Translations under genes and position numbers: made by a program
Notes under the pieces: generated by a model
Told to the model about the DNA's origin: nothing
Databases searched by the model: none
What the model saw: only the letters and a program-made list of their open reading frames with translations
Shown: positions 53,701 to 60,833 of the stretch, one piece after another
How the letters are laid out: the number at the start of each line of letters is the position of its first letter
Position numbering within the stretch: the first letter of the stretch is position 1
Assembly: GCA_050178015.1 (NCBI GenBank)
Contig: JBFXGM010000004.1
Coordinates: 62,001 to 126,000 of the forward strand
Direction of reading: 5' to 3'
Source: Gaoshiqia sp050178015
GTDB lineage: Bacteria; Bacteroidota; Bacteroidia; Bacteroidales; Prolixibacteraceae
DNA length: 64,000 nt

Positions 53701-55233
53701 ATACGCACCCCCCTCACGCTGGTGCTGGGGCCGCTGGAAGATATGAAACGCATGGCCGACCTTCCGCCGCAACTGAAAACGCCCATCCAAACCATGAGCA
53801 ACAACGGCAAACGGATGCTCCGGCTGATCAACCAGTTGCTGGATTTCCGCAAAATACAGAACCAGAAAATGCGCCTGAAACTGCGGGAGGTGGAACTCAC
53901 TGCTTTTGTGCGCGACATTTGCCACAACTTCGAACAGATGGCCCGGCAGCGCCAAATCAGCTTTTCCTGCCCGTCCGAAGGTCCGGAAGTGCGGGTGCTG
54001 GTGGATCCGGAAAAGATGGACTCGGTGCTGTTTAACCTGCTGTCGAACGCCTTTAAATTTACCCCGGCCGGGAAACAAATTGCGGTGCGCATTGTTCCCG
54101 ACGACAAGGGGCGTCAGGTGTCGGTGGTAGTGGATGACGAAGGTAAGGGTATTGCCCGCGAAAAGTTGCCTTTGCTGTTCGAGCGGTTTACCTCGCTGAC
54201 GGACGAAAATGCCGACTTCAGCGGAACGGGCATTGGGCTGGCCTATTCGTACGAGCTGGTGAAACTGCACCACGGCGATATTGCGGTGAAAAGCGCTCCT
54301 GGCGAGGGCAGCAGCTTTACCGTAAACTTGCTGCTGGGTAATGCGCATTTTTCGAAAGATGAGCTGGCCGGCCTTCAAAGCGAAGATCCGCGACATTATT
54401 CTCATGCCGACGAGTTTGAATCGGAATGTAAGGAGGAACAACAGGTTGCTGCTGTTCAGTCGGAGCAGCCTGAAACGGAGCAAACGGTTTTGTTGGTGGA
54501 AGACAATGTGGAAATACGCAACTACCTGGCATCCATTCTGGCCGACCGATACCAGCTGCTCCAGGCCGGAAACGGCGAAGAAGGCCTGGCCCTGGCCCGC
54601 GAAAAACATCCCGACCTGATTGTGACCGACCTGATGATGCCCGTGATGGATGGCATCAACATGACCCGGCTTATCAAAAACGACTTCGCGCTCAGCCACA
54701 TCCCCGTGGTAATGCTCACGGCCAAATCAGCCCTCGACGACCAGCTCGAAGGCATCGAATCGGGCGCCGAAGCCTATGTGATGAAGCCTTTTCATTCGGA
54801 ATATCTCCGCACGGTGATCCGCAACCTGCTGCGGCAACGGCAAAATGTGCTGGGCTATTTCAACAAGAACAACCCGTTTAAGGGCGACCTGAAAATCACC
54901 AACCGCGACGAGGAATTCCTGAAAAGCCTGGTGGAACTGATTGAAAAAAACTGTCAGGATGCCGACTTTAACGTGGATGCCCTGGTGAAGGAAACGGCCT
55001 TGGGGCGCACGGTTTTTTACAACAAGGTGAAGTCGCTCACGGGCATGTCGCCGGTAGAATTTTTGCGCAACACCAAGCTGCAAATCGCGGCCCAATACAT
55101 CATGGCCGGTGGCTACAGCGTTTCCGAAGCTGCTTACCTTTCCGGCTTTAACGACCTGAAATACTTCAGCAAAAAATTTAAGGAACGCTACAATTGCCCG
55201 CCCAGCAAGTTTAAAGAGCGGGGGGGCGAGTAA
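50740..55233 (+). CDS. Hybrid two-component system sensor-regulator (HTCS) for pectin genes
   Basis: 1497 residues if started at ATG 50740. A GTG at 50854 gives a cleaner signal peptide (KIFGHILSFFLLTIMALQVEA), and I cannot decide between them. Residues about 60-860 form two beta-propellers of 'two-component regulator' repeats (for example GYMWFGTMDGLNRYDG). A Y_Y_Y domain (about 870-925) and a single membrane segment (about 935-955) follow. Next come HisKA with phospho-acceptor His986 (NISHEIRTPL), the ATPase domain, a receiver with Asp1297 (IVTDLMMPVMDG) and an AraC-type DNA-binding end (about 1395-1497). Such proteins sense periplasmic oligosaccharides and switch on the adjacent locus, here the minus-strand GH28/GH43 genes. 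Confidence 0.95.
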   Translation: MQPTCNWPDSPPLARLGKAVILKYKLFILLFASENQAPVKIFGHILSFFLLTIMALQVEAIDIERFEVLNTSDGLSQNSVQSIFCDSRGYMWFGTMDGLNRYDGYEFKIFKTTYNDPFSLTNNRIVSIWEDKRGFIWLESHDGHYHYLDHRTERFYSFPSKTEPGNPRNTRITSFLEHEGGIWLGTSNAGIYRLSLPDAEGIYQVETLDKESHGLSADSVRFVLGAPDGGVWIGTNAGLNLYQSDTEVYAGFRVYMEEQAFTCAVATDRELFLGTENSGILRMDLPAHVTSELPVPGFRDEVTVLHLTRNGLLVAGANRLGLLVYDPATGKEKRFMPGQYIEDVFEDSRGNLWVSTLSFGITRIDNQLEKYAFHELVPREIQSLVDLQRQYLFEDSDSTLWVATHGGGLGVFNEKSQSFQFFRNDPNNPNSLSSDIAYCVAQDQSGLIWVGTGQFNGGVNKVIPANPLFQQLKVERTISNLSDNVVRAMMQDREDNIWLATKSGQLYVYDTNFRLQKEFSGIPTGSGNLPRFNVYALLQDKDGFLWIGSKGGGLARSRKPLYQYASYNDITFRIYRHDPDSPVALADNNIYALMQDRQGQIWVGTYGKGINIIDKPGADPLTFRLVSTENSTLSSNEVRQIFEDASGNIWVATTFGLNQLVSTSDADTLRFRSFFYDVNDPQSLSYNDVVHIFEDSDRQLWFGTFGGGLNRLQRLTDEQAIFNLVTRKNGLISDAVFGILEDEGGNLWLSTENGISKYEVETGQFYNFDENNGLQCSNFSESTCLKLNDGRLLFGTLDGLLVVSNKEWNPEKFQPPVVFTHFSIFNRDVSFRADDSPLQKHINYTDHVVLKYNQSSFSIEYAALSFFDPRKNAYAYTLDGFDQQWYDVRNERKASYTNLPPGEYIFLVRAANWDGTWSDTPRELKITILPPWWRTHLAYAAYVLLFLLVAEVSRRIFTKYNRLRTDLRVERKVNEIKLKFFTNISHEIRTPLTLVLGPLEDMKRMADLPPQLKTPIQTMSNNGKRMLRLINQLLDFRKIQNQKMRLKLREVELTAFVRDICHNFEQMARQRQISFSCPSEGPEVRVLVDPEKMDSVLFNLLSNAFKFTPAGKQIAVRIVPDDKGRQVSVVVDDEGKGIAREKLPLLFERFTSLTDENADFSGTGIGLAYSYELVKLHHGDIAVKSAPGEGSSFTVNLLLGNAHFSKDELAGLQSEDPRHYSHADEFESECKEEQQVAAVQSEQPETEQTVLLVEDNVEIRNYLASILADRYQLLQAGNGEEGLALAREKHPDLIVTDLMMPVMDGINMTRLIKNDFALSHIPVVMLTAKSALDDQLEGIESGAEAYVMKPFHSEYLRTVIRNLLRQRQNVLGYFNKNNPFKGDLKITNRDEEFLKSLVELIEKNCQDADFNVDALVKETALGRTVFYNKVKSLTGMSPVEFLRNTKLQIAAQYIMAGGYSVSEAAYLSGFNDLKYFSKKFKERYNCPPSKFKERGGE

Positions 55234-55389
55234 GGATTTTTCTTTTTTATTCACATTAAGTCCCTCACGGGGCTGTCGGACAGGCCAACTAATTTTCAGT
55301 AAAGCTGTTTTTGCCCGGCTGGATGAGAAGGATATTCTTTCGGAGAGGATCCGCACCTCACCCAGACCATATACAAAGTATTTCTAAAA

Positions 55390-55435
55390 TTTCTGTAAGG
55401 TTTCTCTTAGTTAACTAAGAAAAACCTTACAGAAA
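55390..55435. repeat. 46-bp near-perfect palindrome
   Basis: Two 23-base arms meet with no spacer around TTAGTTAACTAA. Only one position of the 23 pairs fails (C opposite A). It lies in the 281-bp gap between the hybrid sensor gene and mntA-like gene. There is no T-run, so it does not look like a standard terminator. A shortened variant of its words (CTTAGAG, CTAAGAG) follows immediately. Confidence 0.9.
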
Positions 55436-55514
55436 GCTTAGAGAAAACTAAGAGAAACAAAGACTCAAAAGCGAAGGATGTACGAAGGAAGAGTAAACAG
55501 AAAGCAAACTTTTT

Positions 55515-55823
55515 TTAGTCTTCTTTGCGGTAAAGTACTTTTCCGGCCCGGTTGATGTGGTCGATCAGGCTATCGGATTTCAGCAGGTGGAAGATGGAAA
55601 TGTCGAATAAATAGGGGGTGTCGAGTTCGTCGATGTCCAGCCAAACGCTCGCACGGATTTGTTCAGTCAATGATGTTCCTTTGAGGGTGATGTCAATATC
55701 GGAGCCTTCGCGGTAGTTTCCTTTGGCCCGCGAACCGTAAATGATCACCTCTTCAATTTCCGGGTAGTTTTCAAATACCGAGCAAAGCTGACTGATGGTG
55801 GTTTCGGATAATCCAAATTTCAT
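55515..55823 (-). CDS. mntA: MntA-like nucleotidyltransferase (HepT/MntA antitoxin)
   Basis: 102 residues. The minimal nucleotidyltransferase motif GSx10DxD is exact: IIYGSRAKGNYREGSDID, with Gly30, Ser31, Asp42 and Asp44. In known HepT/MntA pairs this protein adds AMP to the HEPN toxin and neutralises it. The start overlaps the stop of the HEPN gene as ATGA, so the pair is coupled. The symbol reflects the family, not a tested function. Confidence 0.88.
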   Translation of the reverse strand: MKFGLSETTISQLCSVFENYPEIEEVIIYGSRAKGNYREGSDIDITLKGTSLTEQIRASVWLDIDELDTPYLFDISIFHLLKSDSLIDHINRAGKVLYRKED

Positions 55824-56224
55824 AACCAGGATTTCATTCTTGATCGAAAGGCTTTGAATAAGTCGAGATAAACGGTAACGATATTCGAAAATTCGGTTTC
55901 CAGAATTTCCGGGTTGTAGGTGTGCACGGTTTCATTCCGGCTTTTAATCATGTTCATCCACTCTTGTCCGTTGGAAATCAGTCCTTTGTTAAAGGCTTCC
56001 CGGGTCACGCTTCGCGAGCCCATCAGATCCTGAATGCCCTCGTATTCCAGAAAATCTTTCATGGTTTTCCAGGCCAGCTCATGGGTGAATTCAAACCGTT
56101 GAATGATACCTTCCTTTACCAGATCAATTGGATTATCATGATAATAAGCAATACCATTTTCCAACTGATGAAGGGCATTCTCGAAATTTTGAAACCGTTG
56201 TTTCCATCGGATATCCTGTTCCAT
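55820..56224 (-). CDS. hepT: HepT-like HEPN protein (HI0074 family)
   Basis: 134 residues, all-helical. The HEPN catalytic motif is R96-x4-H101 in KSRNETVHTY. The N-terminal half (FEFTHELAWKTMKDFLEYEG) is typical of HI0074-type partners. HEPN proteins of this kind can act as RNases whose tyrosine is AMPylated by the MNT partner. The gene comes first, with the nucleotidyltransferase overlapping its end. The pair lies at the edge of the pectin locus without other mobile genes. TATATTTG stands 26 bp upstream. Confidence 0.85.
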   Translation of the reverse strand: MEQDIRWKQRFQNFENALHQLENGIAYYHDNPIDLVKEGIIQRFEFTHELAWKTMKDFLEYEGIQDLMGSRSVTREAFNKGLISNGQEWMNMIKSRNETVHTYNPEILETEFSNIVTVYLDLFKAFRSRMKSWL

Positions 56225-56250
56225 ATCTTTCGTGGACTTTTTGTGTTAGG

Positions 56251-56258
56251 CAAATATA
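56251..56258 (-). promoter_or_regulatory. -7 type promoter element for hepT-like gene
   Basis: Minus-strand TATATTTG, matching TAnnTTTG, ends 26 bp before the HEPN gene start. Confidence 0.45.
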
Positions 56259-56444
56259 CACATTTAGTCGCAGCGGCTCATTCTTCCTCTTTCGCAAAAG
56301 GCCACAGAACACCTGACCTGATAAGCTGTTGAATAACAGGTGCCGTTTGTGTCAAGAAGTTTCAAAACAGCTGATTGCCTGTATCCCAAGCAATCAATAT
56401 TCAGTATTTTACAGCAGTATAGTGTTGGACCAAAACAACGAAAG

Positions 56445-56882
56445 ATGAAGATTCTGTTCCTTTGTTCGGGGGCCGGTTCGTGCCGGAGCCTGATTGCCAA
56501 AACGATCCTGGAATCGATTGATGATCGCCTGGAGGTTTTTGCAGCAGGCACTGCGCCGGTGAGCGAGCTTAACCCGGTGGCTTTTGAGGTGATGAAGTTC
56601 TTCGGCTTCCCGATGGAGGCGGAAGAGATCAGACCGTTGGATGATTTTAAAACGATGGAGCTGGAATACGTGATCACCCTGTGTGACGGGACGAAGGAAG
56701 AGTTTGACCGCTTGGCGCTCAACTACAAAAAGCGGTTGCACCTGGGTTTTGCCGACCCGGGCAAAGTAACGGGGAATTCCGGCGACCAGATCAAGGCCTA
56801 CAAGAGTTACATTGAGGAGATAAAAACGGAACTCGATTATTTTTATCACCGGATTTTGAAAAAAGAAAAGGCTGCGGATTAG
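56445..56882 (+). CDS. ArsC/LMW phosphatase-like protein with atypical P-loop
   Basis: 145 residues from ATG 56445. The fold and key blocks are those of thioredoxin-type arsenate reductases / low-molecular-weight tyrosine phosphatases: FLCSGAGSCRSLIAKTIL, VITLCDG and HLGFADPGKVTG, where Asp-Pro is the acid loop. The P-loop has C7-x6-R14 rather than the standard C-x5-R, i.e. one extra residue. Cys13 also fits a resolving cysteine. The third cysteine of ArsC is missing. Activity is therefore uncertain. The longer frame to 56340 lacks homology. Confidence 0.75.
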   Translation: MKILFLCSGAGSCRSLIAKTILESIDDRLEVFAAGTAPVSELNPVAFEVMKFFGFPMEAEEIRPLDDFKTMELEYVITLCDGTKEEFDRLALNYKKRLHLGFADPGKVTGNSGDQIKAYKSYIEEIKTELDYFYHRILKKEKAAD

Positions 56883-56890
56883 GCAGCCTT
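56857..56890 (-). terminator. Terminator downstream of aminopeptidase P
   Basis: Arms AAGGCTGC (56868-56875) and GCAGCCTT (56883-56890) pair perfectly over 8 bp. On the minus strand the stem is followed by TTCTTTTTTC, giving a terminator 14 bp after the aminopeptidase stop. The hairpin overlaps the end of the ArsC-like gene and may work for both. Confidence 0.8.
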
Positions 56891-56903
56891 TGGTGTATTG
56901 TGA

Positions 56904-58292
56904 TTAGCCTTTCACGGTGGCTTCCACTTCTTCGGGGGTGATGGGTATGCGCTGGCCGAGCAACTCGCTGCCGGTAGCAGTAACTAACAGGTCGTCCTCG
57001 AGACGGATACCTCCAAAGTCGCGGTAGCTTTCCAGCCGTTCGAAATTGATGAAATCGGTATTGATTTTTTCGTGCTTCCATTTGTCGATAAGCGCCGGGA
57101 TGAAATAGATGCCGGGCTCGTTGGTAATCACAAAGCCGGGTTCCAGCTTTTTGCCCAGGCGCAGGTAAGCCGTGCCAAACTGGTCAACCGGCCGGGTTTC
57201 ATCATCGTAGCCCACATAAATCTGGCCCAGGTCTTCCATGTCGTGTACATCCAGCCCCATCATGTGGCCCAGGCCGTGGGGGAAGAACAGCGCATGGGCG
57301 CCATTCCTGACAGCCTCGTCCACATCGCCCTTCATCAGTCCCAAATCTTTCAATCCGGCTGTGATCACGCGGGCAGCTTCCAGGTGCACCGACAGGTAAG
57401 TTGCGCCGGGCCTGGTCAGTTCGGCAGCCCGGTTGTTGGCTGCCAGCACAATTTCGTAAATCTCGCGCTGCTTTTGGGTAAACGTTCCGCCAACGGGTGT
57501 GGTGCGGGTAAAGTCGGAGGCGTAGCGCAGGTTGGTTTCGGCGCCGGCATCAACGAGCAACAGTTTTCCTTCTTTCAGATAATTGGAGTGATCGTGGTTG
57601 TGCAGGGTTTCGCCGTTTTGCGAGAGGATGATGGGGAAGGAGGGCACACTGCCGTTGGCCAGCGAAATGCCTTCGATGGTGCCGGCTATGGTTTGCTCCC
57701 AAGCGCCGGGTTGGGCCATTTTCATAGCGGTAACGTGCATTTGGTAACCGGTGGCACAGGCTTTTTTGATTTCTTCAATTTCGCAGGCTTCCTTAACCGA
57801 CCGCAAGGCGATCACCGCTTTGATTAATTCGAGTGAGGAATAGTCTTTTTGCTTTTGCGGATGGATGCCCAGCAGTTCCTGGAGCAGTAGTTTGTTTTCG
57901 GCACGGTAGGGCGGCAGGAAATGGATTTTGCGCCCCTGGCGGATGGCCTGATGGATGGTGTCGAACAGCTGGTTGTAGGGGGCAGTTTGCGTGATACCCA
58001 CTTTCGCTGCTTTTTCCTGCAAGCTCACTTGCGGCCCCATCCAGATGATGTCTTCCATGTCCACATCATCGCCAAAGATGATTTCGTCACCGCTTTCCAC
58101 ATCAATCACTCCGGCCAGGCGTTGGAAATCGAGGCCGAAGAAATACAGAAATGTACTGTCCTGCCTGAAATGAAAGGTGTTGGCGGGATAGTTCATGGGC
58201 GAATCGACATTTCCTAACAAGAGGATTAGTCCACCTCCCAGCTTTTGTTTCAGCTTTTTTCTCCGTTCGGTATAAATTTTTTGATCAAACAT
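56904..58292 (-). CDS. Xaa-Pro aminopeptidase (aminopeptidase P family, M24)
   Basis: 462 residues. The M24 metal ligands are readable: Asp in LLVDAGAETNLRYASDFTRT (two), His in FFPHGLGHMMGLDVHD, Glu in VITNEPGIYF, and Glu in GGIRLEDDLLVT. The N-terminal domain (about 1-150) is the creatinase-like domain. It releases N-terminal residues before proline in the cytoplasm. The gene is single, with a terminator after it. Confidence 0.92.
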   Translation of the reverse strand: MFDQKIYTERRKKLKQKLGGGLILLLGNVDSPMNYPANTFHFRQDSTFLYFFGLDFQRLAGVIDVESGDEIIFGDDVDMEDIIWMGPQVSLQEKAAKVGITQTAPYNQLFDTIHQAIRQGRKIHFLPPYRAENKLLLQELLGIHPQKQKDYSSLELIKAVIALRSVKEACEIEEIKKACATGYQMHVTAMKMAQPGAWEQTIAGTIEGISLANGSVPSFPIILSQNGETLHNHDHSNYLKEGKLLLVDAGAETNLRYASDFTRTTPVGGTFTQKQREIYEIVLAANNRAAELTRPGATYLSVHLEAARVITAGLKDLGLMKGDVDEAVRNGAHALFFPHGLGHMMGLDVHDMEDLGQIYVGYDDETRPVDQFGTAYLRLGKKLEPGFVITNEPGIYFIPALIDKWKHEKINTDFINFERLESYRDFGGIRLEDDLLVTATGSELLGQRIPITPEEVEATVKG

Positions 58293-58566
58293 ACGTGCTG
58301 ATTTTCTGATTTAACGATTTTGTGAATGATTTGCCGATCCGGAGTGTCTGCCTGTCTGAAATTTCATTGGTACGAAGGCTGCACCAGCAGGTTGTTGTTC
58401 CGAAACCGGACACGAAAGATAAAAATTAAATGGAGATGATTTTATGATTTTCTCCCGAACCAACAGCTAATTTACAAAAAGTTTTCCGATAAGTTGCCTA
58501 CTGCCAAACATATAACATAAATTAGGACGGTCCGTAAAATCATTTACAAACCCAAAATCCCGAGTC

Positions 58567-59292
58567 ATGGAAAACACAAATACCTTGGTGAATTATATGA
58601 ATAAGCGTTTTGGAGAGTTGGGCAAAAAGGATGAGATGAAGCCTCAAAACGCCGGACCTTTTATTACCATTTCGCGTGAAGTTGGCTGCGGGGGTGAACA
58701 TATCTGCAACCTCTTGGCCGATGAGTTAAACAAGCAGGTTTATTGCAAGCGTTGGCAAGTCATCAGTAAGGAGGTGCTCGGTCACTGTGCCGAAGAGCTG
58801 AAAATTGCCCCTCAAAAGGTTCACCGGCTGTTTTCCACCGGCGAACATTACGCGTTTGATGAAGTGATATCGGCGTTTACCGATAAGTATTATAAAAGCA
58901 ACCGGGTGATTGTGAAAACGGTACGCGAGGTAATCCGTAACTTTGCTTACGACGGATGCTGTATCATTTTGGGACGTGCCGCTCATATTATTGCCGCCGA
59001 CCTCGACAATTCGTTGCACCTGCGTTTTATGGCTCCGCTTGAATGGCGGATTGACGCAATTTCCGAGCGTTTCAAACTATCCAGGCCTGATGCCTTGAAA
59101 TACATTCAGGTAAATGAAAAGGAAAAAGACATTTACCGGAAACACTATCTCAAGGACAAAAACGCCCATGAGCATTTCGACCTGATCATTGATGTTTCCC
59201 GGTTTACTACCGAACAGGTGGTGCGTCTCATTGTTGCCGCTTTCGAAATAAAAGGCATACCGGAAAAAATGAAAAAGATACCTTATTTTTAA
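58567..59292 (+). CDS. Cytidylate kinase-like family protein
   Basis: 241 residues. ITISREVGCGGEHICNLLADEL is the family's P-loop-like start, lacking the GKS of true kinases. CCIILGRAAHIIAAD and RLSRPDALKYIQVNEKEKDIYRKHY-like blocks follow, then IDVSRFTTEQVVRLI near the end. The family is annotated as cytidylate-kinase-like; its reaction is not established. Its stop lies directly against the stop of the next gene on the other strand, with no gap. The 274-bp upstream region has no other recognisable gene. Confidence 0.82.
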   Translation: MENTNTLVNYMNKRFGELGKKDEMKPQNAGPFITISREVGCGGEHICNLLADELNKQVYCKRWQVISKEVLGHCAEELKIAPQKVHRLFSTGEHYAFDEVISAFTDKYYKSNRVIVKTVREVIRNFAYDGCCIILGRAAHIIAADLDNSLHLRFMAPLEWRIDAISERFKLSRPDALKYIQVNEKEKDIYRKHYLKDKNAHEHFDLIIDVSRFTTEQVVRLIVAAFEIKGIPEKMKKIPYF

Positions 59293-60774
59293 TCATCCGG
59301 TTATATGAGCCGGCAGGCCTTTCTTCTGTACCGGCTTTTCTCCGTTGGGTTTTGGCATAAACATATCTTTCCAGGTGAGACCTAGCTTTTCGGCCATTTC
59401 AAGTGAATATTCCAGGCGTCCCAGGTCGGCGCCAACATTGTTGGTGCCGAAGGTGAACTTTACGCCGGCCTCCTTGGCTTTGCGCAGAATTTTCTCCGAA
59501 GGGAGCTTAAATCTGGAATTGATTTCCAGCGCCACGCCATGGTCGGCCAACACGTTCACAAAGCGGTCGATGCGTTCGTCGGTCCATAATTCATCATACT
59601 TAGCGGCGATCACTTCGGGCAGGTAGGTAGGGTTTACATGAATGTCAACGGGCTCCTGCGAGATGACCGCTTCAATTTTGCCGATCAGCTCGTCCATAAA
59701 GGCCTGTTCGTCGTCCACGAAGGTCTCTTCGGGAATCCACAGGCGCAGGCGTCGTCCTTTATGGTCGGTCCAGGTCATGGCATCGGTGAAAACGTAGTCG
59801 AACCTGGCTACGGCTTCGGGTGAAAACAGAGTGACCCACTCGCGCCCCTCAGCTTGCATACCCCGGAAAATGGGTTGGCCCTTCACCGTATCCATATACA
59901 TAGACAATGAGGCATCGTCGGTAACCGGGAACTTCAGCCCGCAGTTGGGGGCGATCCCGTAATTGATCCCCAGCTTCATCGAATTTTCGGTGGCCTGTTC
60001 AATGGTCAATCCACCTTTCAGGTGGGTGTGAAAATCGATTACCGGGAAGTTGGCCAGGTGGAGTTTGGTGATTTTCGTATCCCAAGCCTTGTCGGTGTAA
60101 GGTTCCCGTTTTTGGTCTTCCGGCAATATTCTTAGTTTGATGTCTTTGAAGTAGGTGGTACTGTTCTTATCGTGGGCTTGTAAGGCAATTCGCCCGCGGT
60201 CAAACACTTTGTATTTGTCATTTTCAGGGCGATACGGCTCATCGGGTTGAATGTAATCCACCACTTTCGTTCCGTTTATGCTGATTTCAACCTGGTTTTC
60301 AATTACCTTAACGGTCACTTCAAACCATTCATTGTCGGCTACTGTTTGAAAAAAGACGTTTCGGATTCCGTACAGGCTGCCGGTTTTTTTCAGTTCACGG
60401 AAATCGCCATTTCCTTCGTGCGAATTGTTGATCTGCACTTCATAGCCTTTCAGAGGCCATCCGCGTTCCTGTTCTTTGGTATGAAAGAAGATTCCCGAAT
60501 TGGCGCCGGGACGGGTCATCACCATTGCTTTCAGTTCGAAGTTTTTATAGATGCCCGATTGCGGATCGCCCATATAATACAAGTGGGCGCGGGGGCCGCT
60601 GCAAACGATGGCTCCTTCTTCCACCCGGAACGACTCCGGGTTTTCCAAGGCGGTCCAGCCGTCCAGGTTTTCACCGTTAAACAGATTGTGCCATTTATTT
60701 TCGTGGTTGGTTGTGCAGGAAGTGGCGGCTATCAATAGTATGAACAGCCCGGATAGCAGGGATAATTTAGCCAT
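59293..60774 (-). CDS. DUF1080 (3-keto-disaccharide hydrolase-like) and PHP domain fusion lipoprotein
   Basis: 493 residues from ATG 60774. The leader LLSGLFILLIAATSCTT ends in a lipobox. Residues about 30-210 are a concanavalin-like DUF1080 domain (WHNLFNGENLDGWTAL, then KGYEVQINNSHEG). Residues about 235-480 look like a PHP metal-dependent hydrolase (FPVIDFHTHLKGG with the HxH motif, then ALEINSRFKLPSEK and FTFGTNNVG). Fusion of the two suggests breakdown of a phosphorylated or keto sugar compound outside the cytoplasm. The second domain is judged by motif only. TATCTTTG lies 30 bp before the start. Confidence 0.8.
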   Translation of the reverse strand: MAKLSLLSGLFILLIAATSCTTNHENKWHNLFNGENLDGWTALENPESFRVEEGAIVCSGPRAHLYYMGDPQSGIYKNFELKAMVMTRPGANSGIFFHTKEQERGWPLKGYEVQINNSHEGNGDFRELKKTGSLYGIRNVFFQTVADNEWFEVTVKVIENQVEISINGTKVVDYIQPDEPYRPENDKYKVFDRGRIALQAHDKNSTTYFKDIKLRILPEDQKREPYTDKAWDTKITKLHLANFPVIDFHTHLKGGLTIEQATENSMKLGINYGIAPNCGLKFPVTDDASLSMYMDTVKGQPIFRGMQAEGREWVTLFSPEAVARFDYVFTDAMTWTDHKGRRLRLWIPEETFVDDEQAFMDELIGKIEAVISQEPVDIHVNPTYLPEVIAAKYDELWTDERIDRFVNVLADHGVALEINSRFKLPSEKILRKAKEAGVKFTFGTNNVGADLGRLEYSLEMAEKLGLTWKDMFMPKPNGEKPVQKKGLPAHITG

Positions 60775-60804
60775 GTTGGATAAGTTTAGTAGGTTACAGT
60801 GTAA

Positions 60805-60812
60805 CAAAGATA
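60805..60812 (-). promoter_or_regulatory. -7 type promoter element for the DUF1080-PHP gene
   Basis: Minus-strand TATCTTTG ends 30 bp before ATG 60774 and matches TAnnTTTG. It supports this start over the open frame to 60807. Confidence 0.45.
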
Positions 60813-60833
60813 AACTTCCTGCTGAAAGATGGG

